Shown here: one piece after another, positions 15,777 to 23,757 of the stretch
How the letters are laid out: every line of letters starts with the position of its first letter
Position numbering within the stretch: position 1 is the first letter of the stretch
NCBI GenBank assembly: GCA_019311115.1
Contig: JAFDDB010000066.1
Location: 1 to 32,578 of the forward strand
Source of the DNA: Deltaproteobacteria bacterium
Lineage (GTDB): Bacteria > Myxococcota_A > UBA9160 > SZUA-336
Direction of reading: 5' to 3'
Length of the DNA stretch: 32,578 nucleotides
Translations under genes and position numbers: made by a program
The notes under the pieces: generated by a model
Told to the model about the DNA's origin: nothing
The model's database searches: none
What the model saw: the letters and a program-made list of their open reading frames with translations, nothing else

Positions 15777-16709
15777 ATGGACGCACACGAGAGGCGGGTG
15801 GCCCAGATCGTTCGGGACTTCATGGAGGCGTACGCCCTGTCGGCGCAGATCGGCCGGCGGCTGCGGGCCGGCGACCTGGAGTTCTCCTGGGTCAAGCGGC
15901 TGGTGGGCGAGTCCGAGGAGTGCGCGCTCTACCGCCTGAAGGAGGAGTGCCACGCGCTCTTCCGCAGCGACGCGCGTGCGCGCCGGGACGAGCTTCAGGC
16001 CGAGGAGATCTTCGACCTGGCGGTAGGCGCGCTCTTCCACGAGGGCATGAAGTTCCGCGAGGGCTACTACCTGACCACCAGCTACGGACCGCGGCTCGAC
16101 CAGATGATCAAGGAGCGGTCCGAGGCGGCGCCGCTCACCAAGGCGTTCAGCCGCGTCTTCGAGGCCGGCCGCCAGCGCATGCTCGAGTCGGAGGCCGAGG
16201 CGGCCGAGCTCTTCGACGAGACCCGCGACCAGTTGCTGGTGGTGATTCGCAAGCACTCGGATTCCGGAGCGATCGCGAGGGCCCTGCTCGAGGATCCGAT
16301 CCGCACCGAGCAGGTCTTCGGCGTTCCCGTGGGTGCGCTGCTGCAGAGCATCTACGGCTCGGCGTCGCGCGGCTACCAGCTCGCGGTCGAGAGCCTGATC
16401 GAGAGCGGTCACTTCGGAGGCGCCGCCGCGCTGCTCGAGCGCAGTGACGGGCAGGTGGCCGAGCTCGAGTTCCGCGACATGAGCCGGCGGTTTGCACGCG
16501 GCATGCAGCAGTACTACGCGGGCAACGTCCACGACTCGCTCGACTACCTGGCGGACTGGATCGACGGCGGCGCGCCGGGTTCGCAGGCCTGGAGCGACCA
16601 CGCGGCACGAGTGCTGGAGAGTGTCGCGGCGGACAGCGATGGGAATGACGCGGAACTCGCCGGTCGCGCAAGCTCGCTGACCGACGCGCTGACGGCCGCC
16701 CGGGCCTGA
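15777..16709 (+). CDS. Uncharacterised all-helical protein
   Basis: 310 residues; ATG at 15777 is the first good start clear of the divergent MFS gene; a GGAGGGG lies rather far (about 13 bases) upstream. I do not recognise the family. The composition is Glu/Arg/Ala rich with few strand-forming stretches and predicted long helices; no signal peptide, membrane segment or cysteine cluster is visible. Conserved-looking blocks are LRAGDLEFSWVKRLVGESE (31-49), LFHEGMKFREGYYLTTSYGP (86-105) and MQQYYAGNVHDSLDYLADW (about 243-261). The codon use (strong G/C third position) is fully that of a real gene. Probably cytoplasmic. It converges on lgt with a 2-base gap. Confidence 0.75.
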   Translation: MDAHERRVAQIVRDFMEAYALSAQIGRRLRAGDLEFSWVKRLVGESEECALYRLKEECHALFRSDARARRDELQAEEIFDLAVGALFHEGMKFREGYYLTTSYGPRLDQMIKERSEAAPLTKAFSRVFEAGRQRMLESEAEAAELFDETRDQLLVVIRKHSDSGAIARALLEDPIRTEQVFGVPVGALLQSIYGSASRGYQLAVESLIESGHFGGAAALLERSDGQVAELEFRDMSRRFARGMQQYYAGNVHDSLDYLADWIDGGAPGSQAWSDHAARVLESVAADSDGNDAELAGRASSLTDALTAARA

Positions 16710-16720
16710 ACTCAGGCGGG
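16699..16720. terminator. Inverted repeat joining the stop codons of convergent genes
   Basis: GCCTGA (16704-16709) pairs with TCAGGC (16712-16717), the two TGA stops pairing with each other, extended by CCC/GGG outside a two-base bulge. No U-tract. Confidence 0.35.
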
Positions 16721-17485
16721 TGCTGCGCCGGGCTCGCGTGCGCGCATCGCCAGCCAGAGCACCGCGCCGAAGAGGATGCAGCCCACCGCGACTACCTGGG
16801 CGTTCGTCAGGGGCCCCAGGAACGCCGGGTTGGTGCGGAAGAGCTCGATCCACAGGCGCCCGGCGCCGGCGAGGATCAGGTACTCGCCGAACAGCGTTGG
16901 CGAACTCTTGCGCCGGGTCCACAGCCAGACTCCGACGGCGGCGAGCCAGCCGGCTTCGTACAGCTGAGTCGGCAGCACGCTGAACACCTCGCCCGAGAGA
17001 GGGTCGATCGTCGGGGGTGCGCCGCGCGGGAACGCCACGGCGATGGCGGCCTCGGAGCGGCGTCCATAGTCGTCGCCGACCAGGAAGCAGCCGATGCGGC
17101 CGAAGCACTGGCCGACGGCCAGCGCGATCGCGGTGACGTTCGCCAGGGTCATGAACGGGACCTTCGTGACCCTGGACGCGAGCATGCCGGCGAACGTCCC
17201 GCCGACGAGCCCGCCGTACCACGTCATTCCGGCCCGGCTCAGGAAGAAGCCGATGAAGGTGCCCGTCTCTCCGCGAACGACGTGCTCGGCGGCATACCAG
17301 AGCTTGGAGCCGAGCACGCCGCCGATCATGCAGTAGATCATCACGCGCCAGGCCAGGTCGGGATCGAGGCCGCGTTCGCGGAAGACGATCTCTCCGAGCT
17401 TGCCGCCCGCCAGGAACCCGAGCGCGACCAGCACGCCGAAGCTCGAGATCGCGAAGCCGAACGGCTCGAAGAGCACCGGGTACAC
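16712..17485 (-). CDS. lgt: Prolipoprotein diacylglyceryl transferase
   Basis: 257 residues, GTG start directly after the CCA-enzyme stop with no gap. Transfers diacylglycerol from phosphatidylglycerol to the lipobox Cys of prolipoproteins at the inner membrane. Seven hydrophobic segments can be seen; MTWYGGLVGG (87-96) corresponds to the first conserved loop, the Lgt signature is GQCFGRIGCFLVGDDYG (125-141) with Arg130 as the essential arginine, and LPTQLYEAG (171-179) is the periplasmic substrate motif. The enterobacterial essential His before GG is Tyr90 here, a substitution I associate with other delta-type Lgts, and the usual GN(F) Asn is Cys133. The target lipoprotein at 11343 shows the substrate class is present. 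Confidence 0.92.
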   Translation of the reverse strand: MYPVLFEPFGFAISSFGVLVALGFLAGGKLGEIVFRERGLDPDLAWRVMIYCMIGGVLGSKLWYAAEHVVRGETGTFIGFFLSRAGMTWYGGLVGGTFAGMLASRVTKVPFMTLANVTAIALAVGQCFGRIGCFLVGDDYGRRSEAAIAVAFPRGAPPTIDPLSGEVFSVLPTQLYEAGWLAAVGVWLWTRRKSSPTLFGEYLILAGAGRLWIELFRTNPAFLGPLTNAQVVAVGCILFGAVLWLAMRAREPGAAPA

Positions 17486-18847
17486 CTATGCGTCCTCCTC
17501 TTCGTCCGCCCGCCCGCCCGAGGGGGTGGAGTGCGGTGCGCGCAGGGAGCGTAGCCACTCGAGCAGGCGTTCGCGCTCGTTCTCCTCGGGGTGTTCGGCG
17601 ATGCGCTGCGTGAGGCGCCGTAGCCACTCGCCGACCTCCTCGCCCGAGCCGACGCCGAGTTCCTGCATCACGTCGCGCCCGGTCACGGCAAGCTCCGTCT
17701 CGCGCAGCCCGGGGGTGGAGCGGCGAGCCAGCTCGGCTCGGATCCGTGCCTCGGTGTCGGCCCAGTCGTCGGGCACGCCGCCACCTGCCGTGCGCGACGC
17801 GTAGTCCGCGTGGCGGAGCGCCAGCAGGTCGTCGATCAGGTCGGTCCCCACGCGGCGCAGCATACGGCGCAGCGCCGCGTCTGTCTCCAGCCGGTCCGGG
17901 AAGAGCAGGTGGTGGCGGACCAGGCGTGCAACCCGGTCCCGCACGGCGCGCGACAGGCGCAGCCGTTCCGCGACCCGTCGCACGCCCTCGTCCGCGCGCT
18001 GCTCGTGGCGGAGGAAGGTCCAGTCGCCGGTCTTCTGCGAGAGCTGCTTGCACTCGGGCTTGGCGATGTCGTGCAGCAGCGCGGCGAGCCGCAGGACGGG
18101 TTCGGGCGGGCAGAGCTGGCAGACGCGGAGGGTGTGCGCGAACACGTCTTCGACGTGGTGCCGGTTCTGCGCCACGCCGACCGTGCGGACCAGCTCGGGG
18201 AGCAGGGCGGCCAGCGCCCCGCACGCGCGAAGCTCGTGCACGAAGCGTGTCACGTCGTCGAGCCGCAGCCCGCGGAAGAGCTCTTCGCGCAGGCGCTCGC
18301 CGGCGCAGTCGCAGAGCCGCCAGGCGTCGCGCTGCAGGGCGAGCGCGGTCTCCGCGTCCACCGACAGGTCGAGCTCGCGGGCCAGTCGCAAGCCGCGCAG
18401 CACCCGCAGCGGGTCGTCGCGGAACACGCGGGCCGGATCGGTCGCGCGCAGGACCCGCGCTCGCAGGTCGCTTCGGCCGCCGAGCGGATCGACGAGATGC
18501 GCCTGCTCGCGGTCGAAGGCGATCGCGTTGAGCGTGAAGTCGCGAAGCCGCAGGTCTTCTTCGAGGTCGCGCGCCGCGCCGCGGAAGGCGGTGACCTCGA
18601 TCCGGAACGGGCCGCGGACCAGGACGACGGGGACCGCTCCGCCGATCGAGACCGTGCGTCCGCCCGCGCCCGACAGCGCCTCGGACGCCCGGTCGAGCGT
18701 GCCCTCCACCACGACGTCGAAGTCGCGGGCCGGGACGCCTCTCAACAGGTCGCGCAGTGCGCCGCCGACCAGCCAGGCGCGGATCCCAGCCCCGTGGAGC
18801 CTCGCCAGCGCGGCGTCGACCGCGGGCGGCAGGACGGGCGGGTTCAT
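17486..18847 (-). CDS. cca: CCA tRNA nucleotidyltransferase / poly(A) polymerase family with HD domain
   Basis: 453 residues, ATG start. Class II nucleotidyltransferase head: VGGALRDLLRG (27-37), catalytic Asp42 and Asp44 in RDFDVVVEG, then RRDFT-type LRDFTLNAIAFD and the FRDDPLRVLRGLRLARELD block. An HD domain follows with LLHDIAKP (about 262-269) and metal-type RHHLLFPD. It adds CCA to tRNA 3' ends; the HD part gives phosphodiesterase/phosphatase activity in related enzymes. A relation to PcnB-type poly(A) polymerases cannot be excluded by eye. The tail is acidic (DEEEDA). It runs directly into lgt and starts 10 bases after patatin. Confidence 0.88.
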   Translation of the reverse strand: MNPPVLPPAVDAALARLHGAGIRAWLVGGALRDLLRGVPARDFDVVVEGTLDRASEALSGAGGRTVSIGGAVPVVLVRGPFRIEVTAFRGAARDLEEDLRLRDFTLNAIAFDREQAHLVDPLGGRSDLRARVLRATDPARVFRDDPLRVLRGLRLARELDLSVDAETALALQRDAWRLCDCAGERLREELFRGLRLDDVTRFVHELRACGALAALLPELVRTVGVAQNRHHVEDVFAHTLRVCQLCPPEPVLRLAALLHDIAKPECKQLSQKTGDWTFLRHEQRADEGVRRVAERLRLSRAVRDRVARLVRHHLLFPDRLETDAALRRMLRRVGTDLIDDLLALRHADYASRTAGGGVPDDWADTEARIRAELARRSTPGLRETELAVTGRDVMQELGVGSGEEVGEWLRRLTQRIAEHPEENERERLLEWLRSLRAPHSTPSGGRADEEEDA

Positions 18848-18857
18848 GCGCGACAGA

Positions 18858-20273
18858 CTAGCGTCCCCGCAGCCGCTCCTCGATTTCCGCGAGCTGCTGC
18901 GGAAAGGTCTCCTTCGCGCGCCGCACGAACTCGGGGATGCGCCGGGTCTCGAAGAAGTCGGGGATGGAGTCGTCGAGTTCGAGCTCGAGCAGCTCCACGT
19001 CGGGGCGCGCGCGCAGCAGTTCGACCTCGCGGCGGTGCATGGTCTCGACGCCCGCCGAGGCCACGATGCGCAGCAGTCGCAGCTTGCTCATGCGTCCGCT
19101 CTTCGAGCGGTACTGCTGCGGCCGCCCGGTCAGCTTGACGGACAGGATGAGCAGCCGGTCGCGGGGCTCGTCGTCGGCTTCGCGGTCGAGGTCCCACTTC
19201 TCCACGACCGAGCGGAGCGGAACGTCCTCGGTCGTGGAGCCGTCGATGTACGGAACGCACGTGCCGTAGCGGTCGATCTCCTGCGGTACGAAGAGCAGCG
19301 GCACCGCCGCCGAGGCCAGCGCGGCCTGGCGCGCGTCGGTCTGCACCATCAGTCCGCGCAGGTGGTCGGGGACCGGCTGCGAGGTCAACACCTCGCTGCG
19401 GCAGTCCGACAGGTTGTACGCCACCGCGTAGAACGGAAAGAGCGGGTCGCCCTCGTCGCAGTAGCGCGACAGCATTCCCGACAGGCTCTGCGCGCAGTCG
19501 ACGAAGCCGGCGCTGTGCGAGTCCTGTCTCGCCAGCACGACGTCGCGGATCAGGTGACGCAGGATCTGGAACGCCGTCGGCCGGAGCGATAGCTCGTAGC
19601 GCCCGGAGTAGATGTCGTAGCCGGTCTGCTCGATGGCGTGCGGCGACAGGCCATGCGCGTACAGCAGCGCCACGAGCGCCCCGGCGCTCGATCCCCAGAC
19701 CTCGTCGATGTGCTCGCCGCAGCCGATCCGTTCGAGCAGCCGCAGCGCCGACGCGTGGCAGAAGAGCTTCAGCCCGCCCGATCCCAGTGCCAGCACGACG
19801 CGCGTGTCCTGTCGCGCCACGGCGGCTCGCAGCGCGCGGAAGCGGTCGTGAAGCTCCGGCGCCTCGCGCATGCCCTCGGCCGGCACGACCTGCCACACGT
19901 AGCGGCGGTCCCCTCCGGCGCGGTCGAGCAGGAACCCGCTCGGCGGCACCGTGCGGTTCCGTCCCATGAAGCGGATGTGCACCTCGCCGCCCGCGCGGTC
20001 CTCGGCGAGCAGTCGCGCCAGGACTGCCAAGCGCGCGCTCTCGGGCGGCGGATCGTTGACCGCGCCGTGGTGCGGCAGCAGGAAGCGGACGGGAACCTCG
20101 GACTCGCGGATCTCACGCAAGATCTCGGCGACGATGCCGCGCGCGCGGACCTGGTCGAATTCCTGGTCCGTGACGTACCAGCTGTCGTCGGCTGCGCGAA
20201 AGCGCAGCGGCGACTCCTGGTCGTCGAGGCCGTCCGGCTCGACGTGTACCTTGATCTGGAAGACGCGCCCCAC
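18858..20273 (-). CDS. Patatin-like phospholipase with an unassigned N-terminal region
   Basis: 471 residues, GTG start. Residues 157-400 are a patatin acyl-hydrolase: oxyanion loop LALGSGGLK (161-169), nucleophile Ser196 in GSSAG, and catalytic Asp344 in DGST. Its dyad is complete, so it should cleave acyl chains from (phospho)lipids. Residues 1-150 do not match a domain I know; they contain RFLLPHHGAVNDPP and FMGRNRTVPPSGFLLDRA, and a beta-rich start. There is no signal peptide, so it is probably cytoplasmic or peripheral. Following the kinase by 50 bases and preceding cca by 10 bases suggests one transcript; no functional link is evident. Confidence 0.85.
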   Translation of the reverse strand: MGRVFQIKVHVEPDGLDDQESPLRFRAADDSWYVTDQEFDQVRARGIVAEILREIRESEVPVRFLLPHHGAVNDPPPESARLAVLARLLAEDRAGGEVHIRFMGRNRTVPPSGFLLDRAGGDRRYVWQVVPAEGMREAPELHDRFRALRAAVARQDTRVVLALGSGGLKLFCHASALRLLERIGCGEHIDEVWGSSAGALVALLYAHGLSPHAIEQTGYDIYSGRYELSLRPTAFQILRHLIRDVVLARQDSHSAGFVDCAQSLSGMLSRYCDEGDPLFPFYAVAYNLSDCRSEVLTSQPVPDHLRGLMVQTDARQAALASAAVPLLFVPQEIDRYGTCVPYIDGSTTEDVPLRSVVEKWDLDREADDEPRDRLLILSVKLTGRPQQYRSKSGRMSKLRLLRIVASAGVETMHRREVELLRARPDVELLELELDDSIPDFFETRRIPEFVRRAKETFPQQLAEIEERLRGR

Positions 20274-20323
20274 GTTTGTCCCGCCTGTGCGTTATCGGCG
20301 CGGGGCGGGGATTCTTGCGCGGG

Positions 20324-21367
20324 CTACTGCGGGTCGGGGAAGAAGGCGCGGAAGGTGGTGCCACCGTGGGGCTCGGAGTCGATCTCGACGTACCCGCCGT
20401 GTGACTCCATCACCCGGCGCACGATCGACAGCCCGAGGCCGTTCCCCTGCAGCTGGCCGCCGGAGCGGAACAGTTCGAGGATCTGCGCCCGGGTCGCGTC
20501 GGGGATGCCCTGACCGTTGTCGCGGACCACGAAGCAGCGTCCGTAGCTCTTGCGCTCGACGTCGACCGAGATCTGCGCGCCCTCGGTCTCGCCCATGTGG
20601 TGCGCGGCGTTCAGGATCAGGTTGAGCGCCACCTGCTGCAGGCGGCGGGGGTCCGCGTAGAGCGGCTCGAGCTTGGCGGGGATGTCGAGCGTGATCGAGC
20701 TCTCCTCCAGGTCCGACTTGAGCTCCGCGCGGATCTGCTCGACGATCGGGTAGGCCTGCACGAACTTGCGCTTCAACACGCAGTCGCGAGCCCGCGTGTA
20801 CTCGATCAGGCCCTCGAGCAGCGCCTGGACGCGGTGGACGTTCTTGCGCAGGTTCGACAGGTAGGTCTTGCCGGCTTCGTCGAGGTTCGACGCGCACTGG
20901 CTCTCGAGCAGGCCGGCAAAGCCGAGCGCCGACGCCAGCGGGCCCTTCAGGTCGTGGGCGACCGATTCGACGGAGCGCGTCAGGTCGGCAACCAGGCGCT
21001 CCGAGCGCGAGGCGATGGGCGGCTCCCCGTCGGCCGGCCGGTCGATCTGCACCAGGTTCGCGTCGATCGAGGCGGGACCCCCGAAAGCCTGGAGAGAGAG
21101 CGGTGCTCGCGCGCGGCCGGTCTCGGCCAGCTCGTCGATCGCGTCGGAGCACGAGCCCGGCCCGGAGACTGCGGGACAGAGCACGGACCGGAGGGTCTCA
21201 CCCTCGAGCGACGCGCCGGAGAGCCCGACGCCGCCCGGAAGTGCAGCCGCGTGGATGCGTCCGGTCGAGTCGACACACAGCGTCGGTGCGGGGACCTGTC
21301 CGTCCATCTCGCGAACCAGCGTCACGAAGGACGGGGTCACTTCATCGAACGCGCACATGCGCAACAC
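20324..21367 (-). CDS. Soluble sensor histidine kinase
   Basis: 347 residues, GTG at 21367 with GGGAG about 9 bases upstream (ATG at 21358 is possible). The N-terminal 120 residues hold a small PAS-like start (PTLCVDSTGRIHAAAL) and no membrane segment. Dimerisation/phosphoacceptor region: SVESVAHDLKGPLAS with His138; ATPase: N-box LNLILNAAHHM (Asn253), G1 DNGQGIPD (283-290), G2 GNGLGLSIVRRVMESHGG (308-325), G3 GGTTFRAFFP. It is an intact cytoplasmic kinase and an orphan: no response regulator lies in the window. The signal is unknown; the cysteines at 31, 64 and 73 in the sensor part are notable. Confidence 0.9.
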   Translation of the reverse strand: MLRMCAFDEVTPSFVTLVREMDGQVPAPTLCVDSTGRIHAAALPGGVGLSGASLEGETLRSVLCPAVSGPGSCSDAIDELAETGRARAPLSLQAFGGPASIDANLVQIDRPADGEPPIASRSERLVADLTRSVESVAHDLKGPLASALGFAGLLESQCASNLDEAGKTYLSNLRKNVHRVQALLEGLIEYTRARDCVLKRKFVQAYPIVEQIRAELKSDLEESSITLDIPAKLEPLYADPRRLQQVALNLILNAAHHMGETEGAQISVDVERKSYGRCFVVRDNGQGIPDATRAQILELFRSGGQLQGNGLGLSIVRRVMESHGGYVEIDSEPHGGTTFRAFFPDPQ

Positions 21368-21470
21368 GGGGGCAATCTCCCTCTATCTCTGGAGGCGCGC
21401 CGAGTCTATCAGCCGAAGATTTCCGGGGTCAACGCGCCAGGTCGAAAAACGCCGCTCGTAGCAGGGCTTA

Positions 21471-21532
21471 CCCGGCCGCACCTCGGCCGGGCTGCGCCCG
21501 GAGGACCGGCTCTCCGCCGGCGGGTTGCCGGC
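21471..21532. repeat. GC hairpin block
   Basis: Perfect 8-bp hairpin CCCGGCCG - CACCT - CGGCCGGG (21471-21491) followed by GCCGGC - GGGTT - GCCGGC (21516-21532), with further CCGG-type repeats that permit alternative pairing. It lies upstream of the predicted promoter on the plus strand and in the leader of the kinase gene on the minus strand. Confidence 0.5.
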
Positions 21533-21571
21533 CGCGGCTGCCGGACGGTTGCGTACGGGAATGCCCTCTCG

Positions 21572-21599
21572 TTGACAGGAGTCCAACGACCGATACGCT
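21572..21599 (+). promoter_or_regulatory. Promoter of the lytic transglycosylase operon
   Basis: Perfect -35 TTGACA (21572-21577), 16-base spacer, -10 TACGCT (21594-21599; the key TA...T positions agree). Start of transcription would be near 21606, giving a leader of about 107 bases. Confidence 0.55.
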
Positions 21600-21606
21600 C
21601 TCTGAG

Positions 21607-21634
21607 CCCCGTCCGGGGGGTGGAGAGGCCCCCC
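21607..21634 (+). repeat. Mutually exclusive hairpins at the predicted mRNA 5' end
   Basis: CCCC(GTCC)GGGG at 21607-21618 and GGGGGG - 8 bases - CCCCCC at 21615-21634 share the same G run, so only one can form at a time. Confidence 0.4.
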
Positions 21635-21712
21635 TGCGCGAACCTGCGTGCGGCTTGCCGGATCGGTGATGCCCGCGACACCGCGTTGGAACCCCCAGGA
21701 GAGACCCCACGC

Positions 21713-22336
21713 ATGTCGATCCAGCCGCGACCCCCGCGACCGGCTGCGCCGTCCGGACCCAGCTTCGGACGGAACTGGCGGCTGCTCGCCGCCGCACTGC
21801 TCCTGCTCGGAGCCGGCGGTGCGGCCGGTCCCGTGCGCGACGCGCTGACCGGCCCCTGGGAGCGCTGGACCGGGCCCGACGCCCTCGGCGAGGAGCGCGG
21901 CCGGATCGTGACGCGCGTGCTCGAACAGAACCCCCGGCTGGGCACGCAGACCGCCGGCCGCATCGCTCAGGCGCTGCAGCGCTGTCACTCGGACCACGGG
22001 GTGTCCCCGCACATCACGCTTGCGGTGATGATCGTCGAGAGCGACGTGCGCCCTTCTGCGCGCAGCCCGAAGGGCGCCATCGGCCTGATGCAGGTGATGC
22101 CGCACATGTTCGACGGTCTCGGACTGCCTGGAAACATCGCGCACATCGAGACCAACATCGAGGCCGGATGCATGCTACTGGCCGACAATATTCGCCGCCT
22201 CGGCGAGGACCGCGGGATATCGGCTTACTTCTGGGGCAGCTGGATCCGCGGCACCGAGTACCTGAGCAAGGTCAACGCCGTCCGCGAGACGCTCGAGCCC
22301 GACCTGCCGACCGTGAGCGCCGGGAACCTGGGCTGA
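21713..22336 (+). CDS. Lytic transglycosylase (SLT domain), membrane-anchored or secreted
   Basis: 207 residues, ATG at 21713 with AGGAGAG nine bases upstream. An N-terminal hydrophobic segment ([18 protein letters not shown], 22-39) is a signal peptide or anchor. The catalytic domain shows Glu109 in [17 protein letters not shown] and [10 protein letters not shown] (124-133), the classic ES..P.A.S..GA.GLMQ pattern of goose-lysozyme-like transglycosylases; ISAYFWG replaces the usual AYN-x-G block. It cleaves peptidoglycan glycan strands to 1,6-anhydro ends in the periplasm. The stop overlaps the next start (TGATG). Confidence 0.85.
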   Translation: MSIQPRPPRPAAPSGPSFGRNWRLLAAALLLLGAGGAAGPVRDALTGPWERWTGPDALGEERGRIVTRVLEQNPRLGTQTAGRIAQALQRCHSDHGVSPHITLAVMIVESDVRPSARSPKGAIGLMQVMPHMFDGLGLPGNIAHIETNIEAGCMLLADNIRRLGEDRGISAYFWGSWIRGTEYLSKVNAVRETLEPDLPTVSAGNLG

Positions 22337-23202
22337 TGGCCGCCGTGTCCGAGGATTTCCCCGCCGTCCCCGCCTTCCCAGCCTTCCCAGCGACGGGAGC
22401 GGACTTCTCGCTGCACCGCCGGCACTGGCTCGGCGCGCGCGACGACCGCGTGCTCGCCATCGTGCACGGACTGGCCGAGCACTCCGCGCGTTACGACCAC
22501 GTGGGGCGCTACTTCGCCGAGCGCGGCTTCGCGGTCCACGCCTTCGACCAGCGCGGACACGGTCTGAGCGGCGGTCCGCGGGTCTTCGCACCCAGTCTGG
22601 ACGCACTGCTCGACGACATCGAGGCGTTCCTCGACCTGCTGCGCACGGAGCACCCGGGCCGCCCGATCGTTCTGATGGGACACAGCATGGGCGGGCTCGA
22701 GGTCGCATCGCTGCTCGTCATGCGATCCCCCGCGATCGAGGCCGCCGTGCTCTCCGGTCCGGCCCTGCGGCTCGGCGATTCCGCCGGACCGGTGCGCCTG
22801 GCGCTCGGACGCGCGCTGGCGCGGGTCGCGCCGAAGCTGCAGATCCCCAGCGGCTTGCCGCCCGAGGCAATCTCGCGCGACCCCCGGGTCGTCGCCGATT
22901 ACCAGGCCGATCCGCTCGTGCCCGCCACCATCAGCGTGGGCCTCGCGTCGGTCCTGACGGCGAGCATCCGGGGTCTCGAAGAGCGCGGCGCGGACGTCGG
23001 CGTTCCGCTGATGATCGTGCACGGCGAGGCCGATTCGCTCTGTCCCGTCGACGGAAGTCGCGCCTTCTACGCGGGCGTGACCACCCCCGGCTCCGAGCTC
23101 AAGATCTATCCCGAGCTGTACCACGAGGTGTTCAACGAGCCCGAGCGCGATCGCGTGCTCGCCGACGTCGCGGAGTGGCTCGACAAGCGGGGCCCGGCGT
23201 GA
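22336..23202 (+). CDS. Alpha/beta hydrolase, monoacylglycerol-lipase-like
   Basis: 288 residues, ATG at 22336 sharing one base with the preceding stop. Catalytic triad is complete: Ser117 in GHSMGG, Asp233 in HGEADSLCP, His263 in LYHEVFNE; the oxyanion [13 protein letters not shown] (44-56) and [13 protein letters not shown] (70-82) are the hallmarks of the Hydrolase_4/monoglyceride lipase and lysophospholipase group. No signal peptide; the N-terminus carries [12 protein letters not shown] repeats. Substrate is probably a monoacylglycerol or lysophospholipid. Overlaps moaC by 4 bases (GTGA). Confidence 0.9.
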   Translation: MAAVSEDFPAVPAFPAFPATGADFSLHRRHWLGARDDRVLAIVHGLAEHSARYDHVGRYFAERGFAVHAFDQRGHGLSGGPRVFAPSLDALLDDIEAFLDLLRTEHPGRPIVLMGHSMGGLEVASLLVMRSPAIEAAVLSGPALRLGDSAGPVRLALGRALARVAPKLQIPSGLPPEAISRDPRVVADYQADPLVPATISVGLASVLTASIRGLEERGADVGVPLMIVHGEADSLCPVDGSRAFYAGVTTPGSELKIYPELYHEVFNEPERDRVLADVAEWLDKRGPA

Positions 23203-23681
23203 GCGGACCCCGGTCCAGCCACTTCGACGAGAGCGGCCGCGCCCGCATGGTCGATGTCGGTGACAAGGACGTGACTTCGCGCGAGGCGGTGGCTGAGGGG
23301 CGCGTTCGCATGTCGGCGGACGCGCTGCGCGCGGTCGTCGAGGGCTCGGCGAAGAAGGGCGACGTGCTCGGTGTGGCGCGGCTGGCGGGGATCCAAGCCG
23401 CCAAGCGAACCTCCGACTGGATTCCCCTGGCTCATCCGCTGCCGCTCGACGCCATCGAGCTCGACCTGCGCCCGGCCGACGGCTGCGTCGAGATCGAGGC
23501 TTCGGTGCGCGTCCGCGCGCGGACCGGCGTCGAGATGGAGGCCCTCGTCGCGGTGTCGGCCGCCGCGCTCACCGTCTACGACATGCTCAAGTCCATCGAC
23601 CGGGCCATGCAGATCGACGAGATACGCCTGCTGCGCAAGTCCGGTGGAAAAAGCGGGGTTTACAGCCGAACCGTCACTTGA
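23199..23681 (+). CDS. moaC: Cyclic pyranopterin monophosphate synthase MoaC
   Basis: 160 residues, GTG start at 23199 overlapping the hydrolase stop. It converts 3',8-cH2GTP to cyclic pyranopterin monophosphate, the second step of molybdenum cofactor synthesis. Active-site residues are visible: Lys53 in SAKKGDV, His79 in PLAHPLPLD, Asp128 in TVYDMLK and Lys131, with [20 protein letters not shown] as the family core. Length is normal. No other moa gene is in the window. Two candidate weak hairpins follow it but none resembles a clear terminator. Confidence 0.95.
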   Translation: MSGPRSSHFDESGRARMVDVGDKDVTSREAVAEGRVRMSADALRAVVEGSAKKGDVLGVARLAGIQAAKRTSDWIPLAHPLPLDAIELDLRPADGCVEIEASVRVRARTGVEMEALVAVSAAALTVYDMLKSIDRAMQIDEIRLLRKSGGKSGVYSRTVT

Positions 23682-23757
23682 TCGCGCTTGAGAGCGACCC
23701 TACCCAGGGGGTAAGCTCGCGCCGCTCCGCGCAGGCGCCCTGTCCAATGGACCCCGA

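Larger units (their letters stand above)
21368..21712 (+). promoter_or_regulatory. Divergent kinase/lytic-transglycosylase intergenic region, hairpin-rich
   Basis: 345 bases without a supported gene. From 21471 to about 21545 it is nearly all G/C with nested inverted repeats; a strong promoter-like element is at 21572-21599 and a switch-like pair of hairpins at 21607-21634. I recognise no riboswitch family here (c-di-GMP-I, c-di-AMP, cobalamin and SAH patterns were considered). Confidence 0.55.

Noticed and set aside
15768-18224. 818-codon minus-strand frame across lgt and cca
   Set aside because: Out-of-frame shadow of cca, lgt and the opposite strand of the helical gene; no recognisable protein.
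21368-21712. c-di-GMP, c-di-AMP or SAH riboswitch in the hairpin-rich intergenic region
   Set aside because: None of the conserved loop sequences of these families could be lined up; only generic G/C stems are visible.
22363-22400. Short tandem CCTTCCCAG repeats at the start of the lipase gene
   Set aside because: They are coding repeats giving [12 protein letters not shown] at the protein N-terminus; no evidence of a mobile or regulatory element.
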